Positions 33,405-44,391 of a stretch of DNA of 64,000 nt are shown piece after piece (the first letter of the stretch is position 1; every line of letters starts with the position of its first letter). Source of the stretch: Paratinospora sagittata (lineage: Eukaryota; Streptophyta; Magnoliopsida; Ranunculales; Menispermaceae); NCBI GenBank assembly GCA_035771175.1, contig CM069590.1, forward strand, positions 32,130,821 through 32,194,820, written 5' to 3'. The translations under genes and the position numbers were made by a program. The notes below the pieces were generated by a model. It did not search any database and was not told the DNA's origin. It worked only from the letters and a program-made list of their open reading frames with translations.

Positions 33405-34997
33405 AAAACTTGATAGTGAAAATTTAAATTTGCAAGCGTACAAATATCAAATTATAATACCCATGGTGAATGGGTTATCATATCCATAAGGAAGGCCAAT
33501 TTTACAGTTAAAAATGCCCAAAACTACAATGGTTAATGGTCTTATCTAGGTGATAAAAGTGGAGTGAATTGATGGATAAAATGAAAATTAAACAAAAGAA
33601 AATAGAAATAAATAAGATAAAGTGACAACTTTGAGAGAAATCAATGAATATGGATTTGGATTTCTAGAGGGTGATCTCACCATGTTTGCTCTTATGATTT
33701 CAATGGATTGTATTATTGAGTTGGTTCTTTGTTTTATAAGTCAAGAATCCAATTAGATCCAATTCCCTCTCCTAAGTGATAAATTGAATATATATTCTCA
33801 ATATACTAATTCCGATCTCCGAGTTTGCAAATCAATACATGAGAATTTCCTTATGATCTATGATTCTTTTTAACAACTTCAAAGGGATCCATGGGTTTCC
33901 CAACTCGACATGGATTTCCCAACTCGACATGGATTTCCAAGGTTATGTTTTCCCTAATCTAACTCAAAATCCTCCCTCCTGAGTGATAGATTCTAAGTCT
34001 ATTATCATTCAAAAGGTGATCAGCAATTTGAAAGCATTAAGATTCGGAAAACATAAATAAACCAAGAGAAACAATCAATCAACACTAAAATACTTCAACT
34101 CATAAGATCCAACGTGGTTTAATCAAACCTCTAGATTAAAAGTTTAACTCATGTTCATATTCAAAGATACAAGATAGAGATTAAAGGAAGAAAACATGAA
34201 AACAAACTAAGATTAGAAGTTAAATGAAGAAACCCCCTTTGTCAATGGTGGACTCTCCTTCTTCTTTTTTTCTCAAACCTGCAACTCTTCTTCTTCTTCA
34301 ATCCTTCACTTGCCTCCCTTCAAAACCCTAGCTGTCCTTTTTTTCTCTCCTCCTTTGTTTGTCACTCCAAACCCTCTTATATTATAGCCCTTTAAGTCTA
34401 GAAGAAGTAGAAAAAAACCGCATACAATTCCAAGTTGTATAACCTAAGATAGGGCAAAAATACAAATATTGCGCAAAACTATTTTTTTGAATGTAGCACC
34501 GCGGCGCCTTGAACGTGAAATGCCCCATTTTGTGCATTTTCTTCATGTTTTTGCACTTTTTTCTCCATGGGACTTGTTGTGCAATGCCTTGGGACTTTTT
34601 CTCCATCATTTATGCCTCATTTAATCCCTTTAAAGCTTTTTATTCTCCTACAAAACAAAACATGAAAACACAAGTAAGTGATCTAAACTAATCAAGTATT
34701 AAAAGTCTAAATGCAAATATGTATTAATACGCAAAATGTGAGATTGTCAAATATGAAAATGCAACTAATGATTTAAAGAAAAATTCCTAAAAATTATGAT
34801 TATTTACCTAAACTAATCTAATGCATGCAATTCATGAAAACTACTAAAACCAACTTATAAAACTCGTAAAAATATCTAAATGAACCTAAAACACTAAATA
34901 TGAACAATTAATGCAAATATATCTAAAAACTAACTAAATGCACCTAAAAACCTATGAAATTAACATGTAAAACACTAACCAAAATTCAACTTATCAA
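33405..34997 (-). repeat. 3' LTR of a non-autonomous gypsy element
   Basis: On the minus strand it begins TGATAAGTTGAATTTTGG at 34997 and matches 37812-39378 almost throughout, with scattered substitutions and one extra 20-bp copy near 33905-33925. The polypurine tract on the minus strand, AAATTGGGGGAATT, lies next to it (about 34999-35012). The terminus at 33405 is near CTATCAAGTTTTTG. It contains the CG palindrome AGGCGCCGCGGTGCT (about 34494-34508). Confidence 0.88.
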
Positions 34998-36706
34998 ATT
35001 CCCCCAATTTTAGATTTTGATCATCCCGAGCAAAGAGAAAAATGAAAGTTGAACAAATAGGACTCTACACATATTCTAAGATGAACAAGAATTTAATTAA
35101 CTAGAATGAATTCTAATGATCTCAAAGAGAACACAAATTTCATTCAACATAAAACAAGGAATAGTTTGACAGTTTAAACATGTTGTCTAGAATTTCAACC
35201 GACGAGTCATGCCTTCTTTTCTATCCTCATTGACAAATAAGCATACAAACCAAACATATGACCACTCATAAATCATATAGATTATTAAAACAAGATAGAA
35301 AAAGATGATCTCAATGAACGAAACATGACTACATATGCTTGTTTTTCACTCTTCTCTCCACTAATGTAGGTCTCACACCAATCAAGAACAATAGGACTTC
35401 ATTAAGCTTATAATGTAAGGCTAAGGTTAAGGGTATGATAAAATAGATAAAATGAAGCTCAAACACCCAAAACATCTTTGATACATAATACTTTTAAACA
35501 TCTCATGCCTTACAAAGTAAACCAAACCCAAAATATTATCCCAAAACAGGATGTTTTCAACATTTTCATTCACATTGCCTTCAAAATACCCCCAAACTTA
35601 TTCATTTCACTCATTAATGAAGAAACATATTTTCTTTTCTCATTGTTTTCATTCTTCATCTTTCTTTTCCTTCTTTTTCACACATTTTGAACCCTTCTTC
35701 TCATTTTAATACCTTTTGTCTCATCACCTTTTTCCCATTTTCATACCATAGCACATTTACAAAGAATTTCCCATGAAAAATAACCCAACCCATTACAATT
35801 TATATCTTTCAAAAATTTAAGGGTGCAAGGGTAAAAATAGGGGAAACTCAATCAAAGGCCTTGGCTAATCATTTTAGGTGACAATAAACAAAATATAAGG
35901 CTCAAATGGGGTGACTAGGGGCAAGACATGATTAGGTAGGCTTTATGGCTAAATCGATCCAAAAATCGCCTAAATCATGCCTCTCATGGTGTGATGTGAT
36001 TCCTAGGATTTCGCATCAACAAGTGATCAAGCAAGTTCTAGAGTCAAGTTTTGAAAAAAAAAAAAAAAAGTGAGATCTAAAGATGCTTGCTTACAAAATC
36101 TCGAATTATCATGCAAGTGGTACTCATTATCATGATTGCATACTCAAAAAGTCAACAAAGATATCCAATAAGCACGAAAAATAAATCAAGCACACAGACT
36201 TAAGAGTACTATCAAATTTTTCAAGGTTTATGCTCAGAAACAAGTATTAATCCAATCTTAGATCATCCATTCAAAGTTGAATCAAAGCAAATTTTATAGA
36301 AGAATATAGAATTATGCATTGATCCAAAAAATGCAAAAACAAAAGTTTTCAAAAATTTTCACTAAAGACACCAAAAAGCTGAAACTCCCCCCCAAACTTA
36401 AAGTATGCATTGTCCTCAATGAAAAAACATCCAACTATAAAAAGCAAGATAAAAGGAAAAGTAACGAGACTCCCCTAGCCCATATGTGTAGCACTCCACA
36501 ATGGCTCTTGCTGTTGGCATCTATGAAGACCCCCAAACTTGAATTGAAACCTGAGAAGGGACAAAAATGAATATCATTAGTGAAAAAAAAATTCAAAATC
36601 TATACTACAATGACTAAAAATAAAAATATATATATAAAAACTAAAAACCGGTTGGGTTGCCTCCCAACAAGCGCTTCTTTACAGTCTTTAGCTAGACTTT
36701 CTCTTC

Positions 36707-36940
36707 TTATTTGAATTGCGTATGTTTCCTTATTATTTCGAACATCCTCCCGTCTTCCTCATTTTTCAGATTTGATGACAGAAGCATCAAACTTGTGCAC
36801 TCCTCCCAAACAAAGATACACGAGTGATCCGCCGATGGAAACACAAAGTCCGATGAAGCATCACTTCCAACATGTGGAGGACTATCATTGAAATATTCAG
36901 TTGGTGCTTTCCAAATGTTTAGGCATTGACCTTCAAGCAC
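36707..36940 (-). CDS. Short ORF in the non-autonomous gypsy element
   Basis: This is a 77-codon open frame (SDASSDFVFPSADHS, LLSSNLKNEEDGRMFEIIRKH). I recognise no family. It lies between the main ORF and the GGGAGGCAACCC motif, where the end of gag-pol would lie in full elements. It could be chance or a vestige of coding sequence. Confidence 0.25.
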   Translation of the reverse strand: MLEGQCLNIWKAPTEYFNDSPPHVGSDASSDFVFPSADHSCIFVWEECTSLMLLSSNLKNEEDGRMFEIIRKHTQFK

Positions 36941-37090
36941 CTATAAATGGCTTTTATCATTAACCACTACAACTTCAACTTGTAGCCCTAGAGCAAACAG
37001 ATCCGCAAATTCAAAAGCATATTCCTTGATATCCATGCACTCGTCCACCTTTTTAGGCACCTCTTGATCATCACACTTAAGCACATCCAC

Positions 37091-37621
37091 CTATTGACTT
37101 TTTATTTCTTCTTTCTTCAAGGCTTCATAGCATTGCATTTCTTCTAGAATACTCAATTGTTGTGGTGGTGGTGTCATGTATGTTTGAGTATTCATTTCTT
37201 TTCCTTTCAAAGCCTCATATCTTTGCATTTCTTCAAGAATAGTCAATTGTCTTGGTGGTGGTGGCGGTGTCATGTCTTGGCATAGAAAATTATCCCCCTT
37301 AACATCCTCGTCATCATTGTTTGAATCAAGTGACCCTTCTTGAACTATCCCATTCCTAATTGAACTCAACATCTCCTCTATACGCTTTGATGTTGATAAG
37401 AACTGATCAACACTCTCGTCGAAGGAGGGCTTCTTTTCCAACTGATAGTGGGAATAGTTCTCATGCTCACAAATTTGATCATGCATGCTCGGTTGAGGTT
37501 GCACATCAGTCCATGAATAGGTGTAGGAGTAGTCCTCAGACATTTTTGCTGATAATGTTGCCATAGGATCACTTTGCCCAAAACCATCTTGGAAAGTGAA
37601 GGAGTTGTAATTGTACGCCAT
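37091..37621 (-). CDS. Sole intact ORF of the non-autonomous gypsy element
   Basis: The ATG at 37621 starts MAYNYNSFTFQDGFG. It gives about 176 residues and ends in a stop at 37091-37093. An open frame extends a few codons upstream, but without an ATG. The protein is acidic, with SDPMATLSAKMSEDYS and a repeated C-terminal unit of about 29 residues: TPPPPPRQLTILEEMQRYEA, then TPPPQQLSILEEMQCYEA. It lies about 190 bases after the primer site, the position of gag, but no capsid or zinc knuckle motif is visible. I do not recognise the family. An unbroken frame among so many decayed ones suggests the element is young. Confidence 0.6.
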   Translation of the reverse strand: MAYNYNSFTFQDGFGQSDPMATLSAKMSEDYSYTYSWTDVQPQPSMHDQICEHENYSHYQLEKKPSFDESVDQFLSTSKRIEEMLSSIRNGIVQEGSLDSNNDDEDVKGDNFLCQDMTPPPPPRQLTILEEMQRYEALKGKEMNTQTYMTPPPQQLSILEEMQCYEALKKEEIKSQ

Positions 37622-37811
37622 TTCTACAAAAAGAAACAATAAAAAGAAAAATCAAATAATACTAAAATTGAATAAAAGAAAATCAGAAAAAGATAAACAA
37701 TTTTTTTTAACATATAACAAACAAACAAAATACGTAAATTAAGACCAAAATCACTTCGAATTGGTATTAATAAAAGCAAAATTTATACCTTCTTCGGCAA
37801 CGGCTCCAAAA

Positions 37812-39378
37812 ACTTGATAGTGAAAATTTAAATTTGCAAGCATACGAATATCAAGTTATAATACCCATGGTGAATAGGTCATCGTATCCACAAGGAAAGT
37901 TAATTTTATAGTTAAAAATGCCCAAAACTACAATGATTAATGGTCTAATCTAGGTGATAAAAGTCAAGTGAATTGATGGATCAAATGAAAATTAAACAAA
38001 AGAAAATAGAAATAAATAAGATAAAGTGACAAATTTGAGAGAAATCAATGAATATGTATTTGGATTTCTAGAGGGTGATCTCACCATGTTTGCTCTTATG
38101 ATTTCAATGGATTGTATTATTGAGTTGGTTCTTTGTTTTATAAGTCAAGAATCCAATTAGATCCAATTCCCTCTCCCAACTGATAAATTGAATATATATT
38201 CTCAATATACTAATTCCGCTCGCCCGAGTTTGCAAATCAATACATGATAATTTCCTTATGATCTATGATTATTTTTAACAACTTCAAAGGGATCCATGGG
38301 TTTCCCAACTCGACATGGATTTCCAAGGTTATGTTTTCCCTAATCTAACTCAAAATCCTCCCTCCCGAGTGATAGATTCTAAGTTTATTATCATTCAAAA
38401 GGTGATCAGCAATTTAAAAGCATTAAGATTCGGAAAACATAAATAAACCAAGAGAAACAATCAATCAACACGAAAATACTTCAACTCATAAGATCCAACA
38501 TGGTTTAATCAAACCTCAAGATTAAAAGTTTAACTCATGTTCATATTCAAAGATACAAGATAGAGATTGAAGAAAAAAAATATGGAAACAAACTAATATT
38601 AAAGGTTAGATAAAGAAACCCCCTTTGTCAATGGTGGACCCTCCTTCTTCTTCTTTTCTCGAACCTGCAACTCTTCTTCTTCTTCAATCCTTCACTTGCC
38701 TCCTTTCAAAACCCTAACCGTCCTTTTTTTCTCTCCTCCTTTGTTTGTCACTCCAAACCCTCTTATATTATATCCCTTTAAGTGTAGAAGAAGTACAAAA
38801 AAATCGCATCCAATTCCGAGTTGTATAACCAAAGATATGGCAAAAATACAAATATTGCGCAAAGCTGTTTTTCTAACGTAGCGCGCAGCGCCCAGAACGT
38901 GAAATGCCCCATTTTGTGCATTTTCTTCATGTTTTTGCACTTTTTTTTATGGGACTTTCTTTGCAATGCCTTAGGACTTTTTCTCCATCATTTATGCCTC
39001 ATTTAATCCCTTTAAAGCTCTTTATTCTCCTACAAAACAAAATATAAAAACACAAGTAAGTGATCTAAACTAATCAAGTATTAAAAGTCTAAATGCAAAT
39101 ATGTATTAATATGCAAAATGTGAGATTATCAATATGAAAATGCAACTAATGATTTAAAGAAAAAATCCTAAAAATTATGATTATTTACCTAAACTAATCT
39201 AATGCATGCATTGCATGAAAACCACTAAAACCAACTTATAAAACTCGTAAAACTATCTAAATGAACCTAAAACACTAAATATGAACAATTAATGCAAATA
39301 TATCTAAAAACTAGCTGAATGCACCTAAAAACCTATGAAATTAACATGTAAAACACTAACCAAAATTCAACTTATCAA
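37812..39378 (-). repeat. 5' LTR of the non-autonomous gypsy element
   Basis: On the minus strand it begins TGATAAGTTGAATTTTGG at 39378 and ends near CTATCAAGTTTT, directly before the primer site. It is nearly identical to 33405-34997. The CG motif is changed to GGCGCTGCGCGCTAC (about 38878-38892). The flanks in the host array are AATTG and ATTAC, compatible with a 5-bp duplication that has since changed, but not a clean one. Confidence 0.88.
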
Positions 39379-41321
39379 TTACCACCCTCAAAGTTGAGTC
39401 ATTTATGTCGCAAAGAAAGTTATGACGCTTACGAGTTAGTAGCGCCCTCACTTCATTCAGCATGACGTTTATACATAATGAGCGCCCTCAAGGAACAAAA
39501 CGACAAAGTTGATATTATGCGTCAGGACGCTGATTAGGGAATCAGGACGCTAATTGAAACTGTCACTGTTTTGACACGTACACTATTTCACTCTACTTTT
39601 TAGAACGAATCTTTGCACAAAATCCTTTTCAGAGTGATCAGAGATTTTCTCTTATGCATGAATCAAGTTTCCTGAAACTTTTTGTATTCATGCTATCTGA
39701 AAAGAACCAGAATGTTAATAAAAATTCCAAGTGCCATTTTCATATAACAGTCTAGCCGTTGTGTCTAAACGTTCACCTTAAATTTGAAATTCAAGTATCT
39801 AACTGTTGTTTCCTACTAAGTCCATAAATACCAACACTTCGAATCAAACAACTTGCCGATAATTTTTATTGTGCCAAAAACTTTTTGAATGTTGGTCATT
39901 TTTCAATCCTTCAAAAGTTTTCAAATGTTCTAAGTTTTCAAAGTATTTTTCACTGATACTTTACTTATTCAAAAGATTTTCATACTGAGCTTAAATTATA
40001 ATCTATCTTTGAAAATCTATTTGAATTGGTTTCTACTCAAATTCTCAGCCTGGATCTATACTTAACATCAATCATGCTTATCAAAGAATTTGAGAAATAG
40101 TTTATGAGATACAGTTGCACTTGATTTCATATCTGAGTACTGTATCGAACTATATCAGTAGTTGTATTAACCACTGAATACTGAACCAGAAGTTTTAACT
40201 CTTATATATTTTATCTATTTTGAAAACCTTCTGTGTTTGTGTTTTCACATTGGTCCTGTATTTTCAAGTTCAATGTTTTAGTGGTATCAAAAGTTTTTGA
40301 AAAAGCATTCAATTGATTTACATATTATCCACGCTTTTCAAAATTGCACTTAAGCAATACCGAACATTGAAAGGTATAGGACTGTAAGTGTATTTTCTCT
40401 TAGCATTACATACTTAAATTTACATACCTTTGTAATGCTATGTAATGAGCTTAATTGTAAAGTGTTCTACTCATTTGGAACCAACATTATTTTGTAATTG
40501 TGGTATGCTGGTGTGTTTCAGGAATGAAACAACCAGGACAAGTGAATGTAATTCACTTAATGATTTCAAGGTTGAAATCATGTTAAGGTTCATCCTCACC
40601 CGTAAGTAGGATACTGATTTTTTCTTATACCGTAAAAGGAAAACGATTCTTCCTCATCCAGTAAAAGGAGCATGGGTTCTTCTTCAACCCGAAAAAAAGA
40701 AAACGGTTCTTCCTCTTCCAGTAAAAGGAACATGGGTTCTTCCTCAACCCGAAAAAAGGAAAACGTTCCTTCCTCATCCGGTAAAAGGAACATGGGTTCT
40801 TCCTCAGCCCGAAAAAGGAAATCGGTTGTTCCTTATCCCATAAAAGGATCATGGTTCTTCCTTACCCAGTAAAAGGGAAGTTCATCCTCAACCTGTAAAA
40901 GGATAGGTTATCTCTAAACCTGTAAAAGAGAATCGGTTCATCCTTAACCCGCAAAAGGATAGGTTCATCCTTAACCTGTAAAATGATAGGTTATCTATGA
41001 ACCTATAAAAGAGAAACGGTTCATCCATAGCCCGTAAAAGGATAGGTTTGCCTTGAGCCTGTAAAAGGGAAAGTTGTAACAATTTGGTTATCACCTGTAA
41101 GAGAATCAGTTAGTGGATTGAGAAAATCCTAATCGAGAGATTAGGTAGTGGACGTAGGCTTGGCTGAACCACTATAGATCCTGGTGTGCTTTACGTTATG
41201 CATTTTACTTTATGGTTAGTATGCGCATTTAATTCCAATGTATCAAAGTATATCACTAAGTCATTGGAAAAGAATTATATTTGACCATCACCCAATTCAC
41301 CCCCTATTGGGTGCACCAACA
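39379..41321 (+). repeat. Solo copia LTR (inner), right segment
   Basis: It continues the inner solo LTR. Array A ends by 39550, then the LTR body, type C hairpin array (40590-41110), the CCTAATCGAGAGATTAGG hairpin (about 41129-41146), a TATA-like CTATAGAT (41172-41179) and the terminus CACCCAATTCACCCCC ... GCACCAACA at 41321. Confidence 0.8.
40590..41110 (+). repeat. Hairpin array C, long copy
   Basis: There are about 15 tandem units of 28-35 bp. Arms change between units but stay complementary: TTCCT/AGGAA (40650-40830), TCTCT/AGAGA (about 40905), ATCCTT/AAGGAT (about 40940) and ATCC/GGAT (about 41015). The centre stays close to ACCCGTAAAA or ACCTGTAAAA. This is the best single view of the covarying design. 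Confidence 0.85.
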
Positions 41322-41324
41322 TCT

Positions 41325-41885
41325 TTCAGGACGGTAATGTCTCAATAGCACCCTCCTGGACTTAATAAGTCAGGACGCTGATGAAATATTAGGAGGCTAA
41401 CATTCATTCAAGTTTGAATTGAGCTGGTTAATAGGGACGCTTACTTGTAAGCAGCGGCCTCACTTAAGTCAACATGTGAAGTTGTCAGGACGCTGATGTA
41501 GTATCAGCTCACTGAAAGTTCTCTAAGTTCTTCAGAGATTTTATCTTTGAGGAAGCTGATAGTTATAAGTTGGAAAAACTATCAGGACGCTGCCTGGATA
41601 GGAGCGCCCTCATCTTAAGAACCAACTTGATAACTTTCAGGATGTTGATTGTCCTTCAATGTACTTGGTATTATTTTTCATAATTTAAAATGTTAGGACG
41701 CTTACTTGTAAGTAGCGCCCACGTGTATTTAAATGTTTTTAAAACAAAATAGGACGCTACTGTTAATTAGCGCCCTCATGATCTAGTCGTTTTTATCATG
41801 AAGTAAGTCAGGTCGCTCATGTCTAAGTAGCGCCCTCACTTCACTATTCAGCAGGATGCTTATGGTCCATGAGCGCCTTCAAAGG
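41325..41885 (+). repeat. Hairpin array A, best copy
   Basis: It has roughly nine units. Clear stems: GCTTACTT with AAGTAGC (about 41700-41720), GCTGAT with ATCAGC (41502-41518), GCTTATG with CATGAGC (41857-41873) and GATAGTT with AACTATC (about 41557-41583). Outer cores GGACGCT and AGCGCCCTC recur. Confidence 0.82.
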
Positions 41886-42552
41886 AACAAAACGACAAAA
41901 ATGATATTTTACAATTCTGACTCGCACGCCTTTTTAGACTATTTTTCAAAACCACTTTTCGAACAGAAATCATCATTTTAGATTTGTCAAAGATATCTTC
42001 TAATTCATGAACCACGTCTTTGAGACTTTTCTTATTTGTGAATCTGAAGAAATTCAGAATGTTCATATAAAGTGCAGTTGTCATTTTTGTGATACATTCT
42101 AGTTGTTGTGTGTAAACGTTCATATTTGAAATTCAAATTCAAATGAACAAAAGCTCCATCTGTACTAGTTTAAAAATACTAGCACTTGAAAATTTGTAAA
42201 ACACCCTGAAAATTCATTGAGCCAAACACTCTTGAAGGTCAGCCGAATTTTCACCTACTTCAAAAGTTTAAACTATTTTGTTTTCAAAGCATTTTCTTTG
42301 AAACTCTGTCTATTCAAATGATTCTCATACTGAGCTAAATTTCTATCTTTATCTGAAAATCTATTTAAAAGATACTAAACTATTTTCACTCAAATTCTAA
42401 GCATTGTTTTAACATATATTAGTATTGTTGAAAGGGATATTTGAGAAATAGTTCATAGGATACAGTTGTACTTCATTTCATATCTTGAAAATTATATCAC
42501 GATTGTAACAGTAGCTAGATAAACTACTGATCTGTTATTCTTGTTTTCAACA

Positions 42553-42785
42553 AGTGTATAGGTAGGTCTCACACCCGTAAGTTGAGATAGGTTGTCTTGC
42601 ATCTGTAAGTCAAGTGATTAGGTTTGTCTCACACCCGGAAGTTGAGATAGGTAGTTCTCTAGCCTGTAAGTCGAGAGGTTTAGGTTGGTCTCAAGTCTGC
42701 AAGTTGAGCAGTGTAACGGTTGTTCTCACACCCGGAAGTTGAGAAAAGGTGTAACGGTTTGATTCTTACCCGTAAGAGAATCCCT
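42553..42785 (+). repeat. Hairpin array B, copy 6
   Basis: Seven units show different arms: TCTCA/TGAGA (about 42571), CTTG/CAAG (about 42595), CTCT/AGAG (about 42656), TTCTCA/TGAGAA (about 42723) and GATTCT/AGAATC (about 42760). Centres stay close to ACCCGTAAG or GCCTGTAAG. Confidence 0.82.
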
Positions 42786-42822
42786 TAGTGAAAAGGTTTA
42801 AAATCCTAACTGAGGAGGTTAG

Positions 42823-43942
42823 TGATAGTTGCATATTTAGATAGGTTTTAGGTTATTTTATACATTAGTTTAGTGTGCTTAAGTTAGTTTTGATGCATTT
42901 GATAGTTTAGGAATAAATTGGATTTTATGCATTATTTTGGTTTGTTAGTTTATATGTTGGATCAATTTATGTTTAGAGTGAGTTAATTACTTGTTTTGCA
43001 TTTTTTTTGTAGGTATTTAGATGTGTGGAAGTGAGCATGAATGATGGACGCAACATATGAAAAGCCTAGATGATGTTTCATGAAGAACCAAAGTTAAGAA
43101 GTGAAAGAAAATTGGCTAAGTCCACAAGAAGGAGTGAAATTTGGCTAAGTCCACATAAAATAGAGGAAAATTGACGTTCTGGGCGCCGCGACACTGAAAA
43201 GAGAAGAAAATTAAGGAAGTTTGAAGGCTCGGAGCGTCGTGGCACTGATTGCTTCTTAATGTTGCATTTTAGCAACTTGGAATTTGGAATTCGGAGGACT
43301 TTTATAATTATTATTTGGACGACGAAAGGGGGCATATTATATATCAAATTGAAGGGTTTTTTGAGAGCAGCAGATTGGAATATAGATAGGAGAACAAAGG
43401 TTTGACGGCTAGAAGAAAAGTGGAGAAGTATTGAAGATTATCGAAAATCTCTAACACCAATTCTAGTTTGTTTTCCTTTGTTTTTATTCATGTTTGAACC
43501 ATTACTTATTATTTTTATGTCTTTAGTTATGAACTAAAGCCTCTTTATAGAGGTGTAGATTGATCCAAACTTGATGCTATGTCTAGTTTTATTTCTTGAT
43601 TATTATTAATGAATTTCTTAGATTATTTATACTTTTCTGAGTGTAATGCCTTTGATCCCTTGATCACAGATTAACTGATCAAAGACTCGAGGTAGATGCT
43701 CCAAAAGAGGGTACCTTGGGTTGGAATGTGGAAAGTATAACCTAGGCTATCGTGAGACTCACAAGGAGATCGAGAACCTTTGGAGTCGTTAGGTGGAAAT
43801 CATAGATCTTAATGAATTATTGTTGCTTTTGGTTTTCATCGAAAGAGTTAAACCAAGACAACAATTATATGCTCTAGTTTTGCTTCAAAAGAGGGAATTA
43901 AAAACATTAGGATTTTCAACTTATAAGCTAAGGAATTGATTT

Positions 43943-43977
<35 letters not shown>

Positions 43978-44242
43978 CATAGTTGAGAGTGAGGTGACAT
44001 CGAACCTCTAGTATATTCTCCGATTAATTTTTCTATTCGATTTTATTTGCATTGTTGATTTCATACTTGGTTGTTTTAGTTATTGCTTTTAATTACTCAA
44101 TCATTCAAAATTGGTTTTCTAGATAAAATTATGGTTAAAACGTGATAGCTAGTGTAGTAAATATCCTTGAGGACGATACCCGATTTCTCATCGGAATATA
44201 TTATAACTTGGCAACCGTTCACTTGTGGTTTTGCTTGTAATA
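42823..44242 (+). repeat. Gypsy solo LTR, family TGATAGTTGC
   Basis: It starts TGATAGTTGCATATTTAGA, like 23978, and ends GCTTGTAATA. Perfect 5-bp duplications GTTAG flank it (42818-42822 and 44243-44247). No internal sequence is present, so unequal recombination between two LTRs has removed the element body. It contains GGCGCCGCGACAC (about 43175) and a (TA)n microsatellite at 43946-43973. Confidence 0.92.
43946..43973. repeat. (TA)n microsatellite
   Basis: An uninterrupted run of about 13-14 TA units lies within the solo LTR. It is likely to be length-polymorphic. Confidence 0.9.
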
Positions 44243-44391
44243 GTTAGGTAGTGGAGGCAGGCAAGTAGCTGAACCACTATAAATTGACTGTGTATATTTA
44301 TTTACTTTCCGCACTTCATATTGCCATTGCATTTATTTTAAATTGTCTAAGTGTCCAAGTGACCCCTCTCTTGGACATTCCTGGGCCAACA
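44243..44391 (+). repeat. Solo copia LTR (outer), right segment
   Basis: It contains GTTAGGTAGTGG ... CCACTATAAATTG, with the TATA box at 44277-44284, then GTGTCCAAGTGACCCC and the terminus GGGCCAACA at 44391. CGGCT follows, matching the left flank of the outer LTR. Confidence 0.85.

Larger units (their letters stand above)
34998..37811 (-). mobile_element. Internal region of a non-autonomous Athila-like element
   Basis: It is only 2.8 kb between LTRs and has no protease, reverse transcriptase, RNase H or integrase. On the minus strand it starts with the primer site TGGAGCCGTTGCCGAAG (about 37790-37806), a variant of the Asp-tRNA type used by Athila. It contains one intact ORF (37091-37621), a GGGAGGCAACCC motif near 36655-36670, CATTGTCCTCAATG at 36407-36420 and the polypurine tract at the other end. 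Together with its two LTRs the element spans 33405-39378. It must be mobilised in trans. Confidence 0.85.
41322..42822 (+). repeat. Solo copia LTR (outer), middle segment
   Basis: It resumes the outer LTR in array A, then the LTR body, then array B (42553-42785), and stops in CTGAGGAGGTTAG where the gypsy solo LTR is inserted. The join to the left segment at 32297 rebuilds the order seen in sister copies. Confidence 0.8.

Noticed and set aside
40596..40852. Repetitive minus-strand frames encoding FFGLRKNPCSFY-like repeats
   Set aside because: They are translations of hairpin array C. The unit length happens to keep the frame open. No start context or conservation supports a protein.
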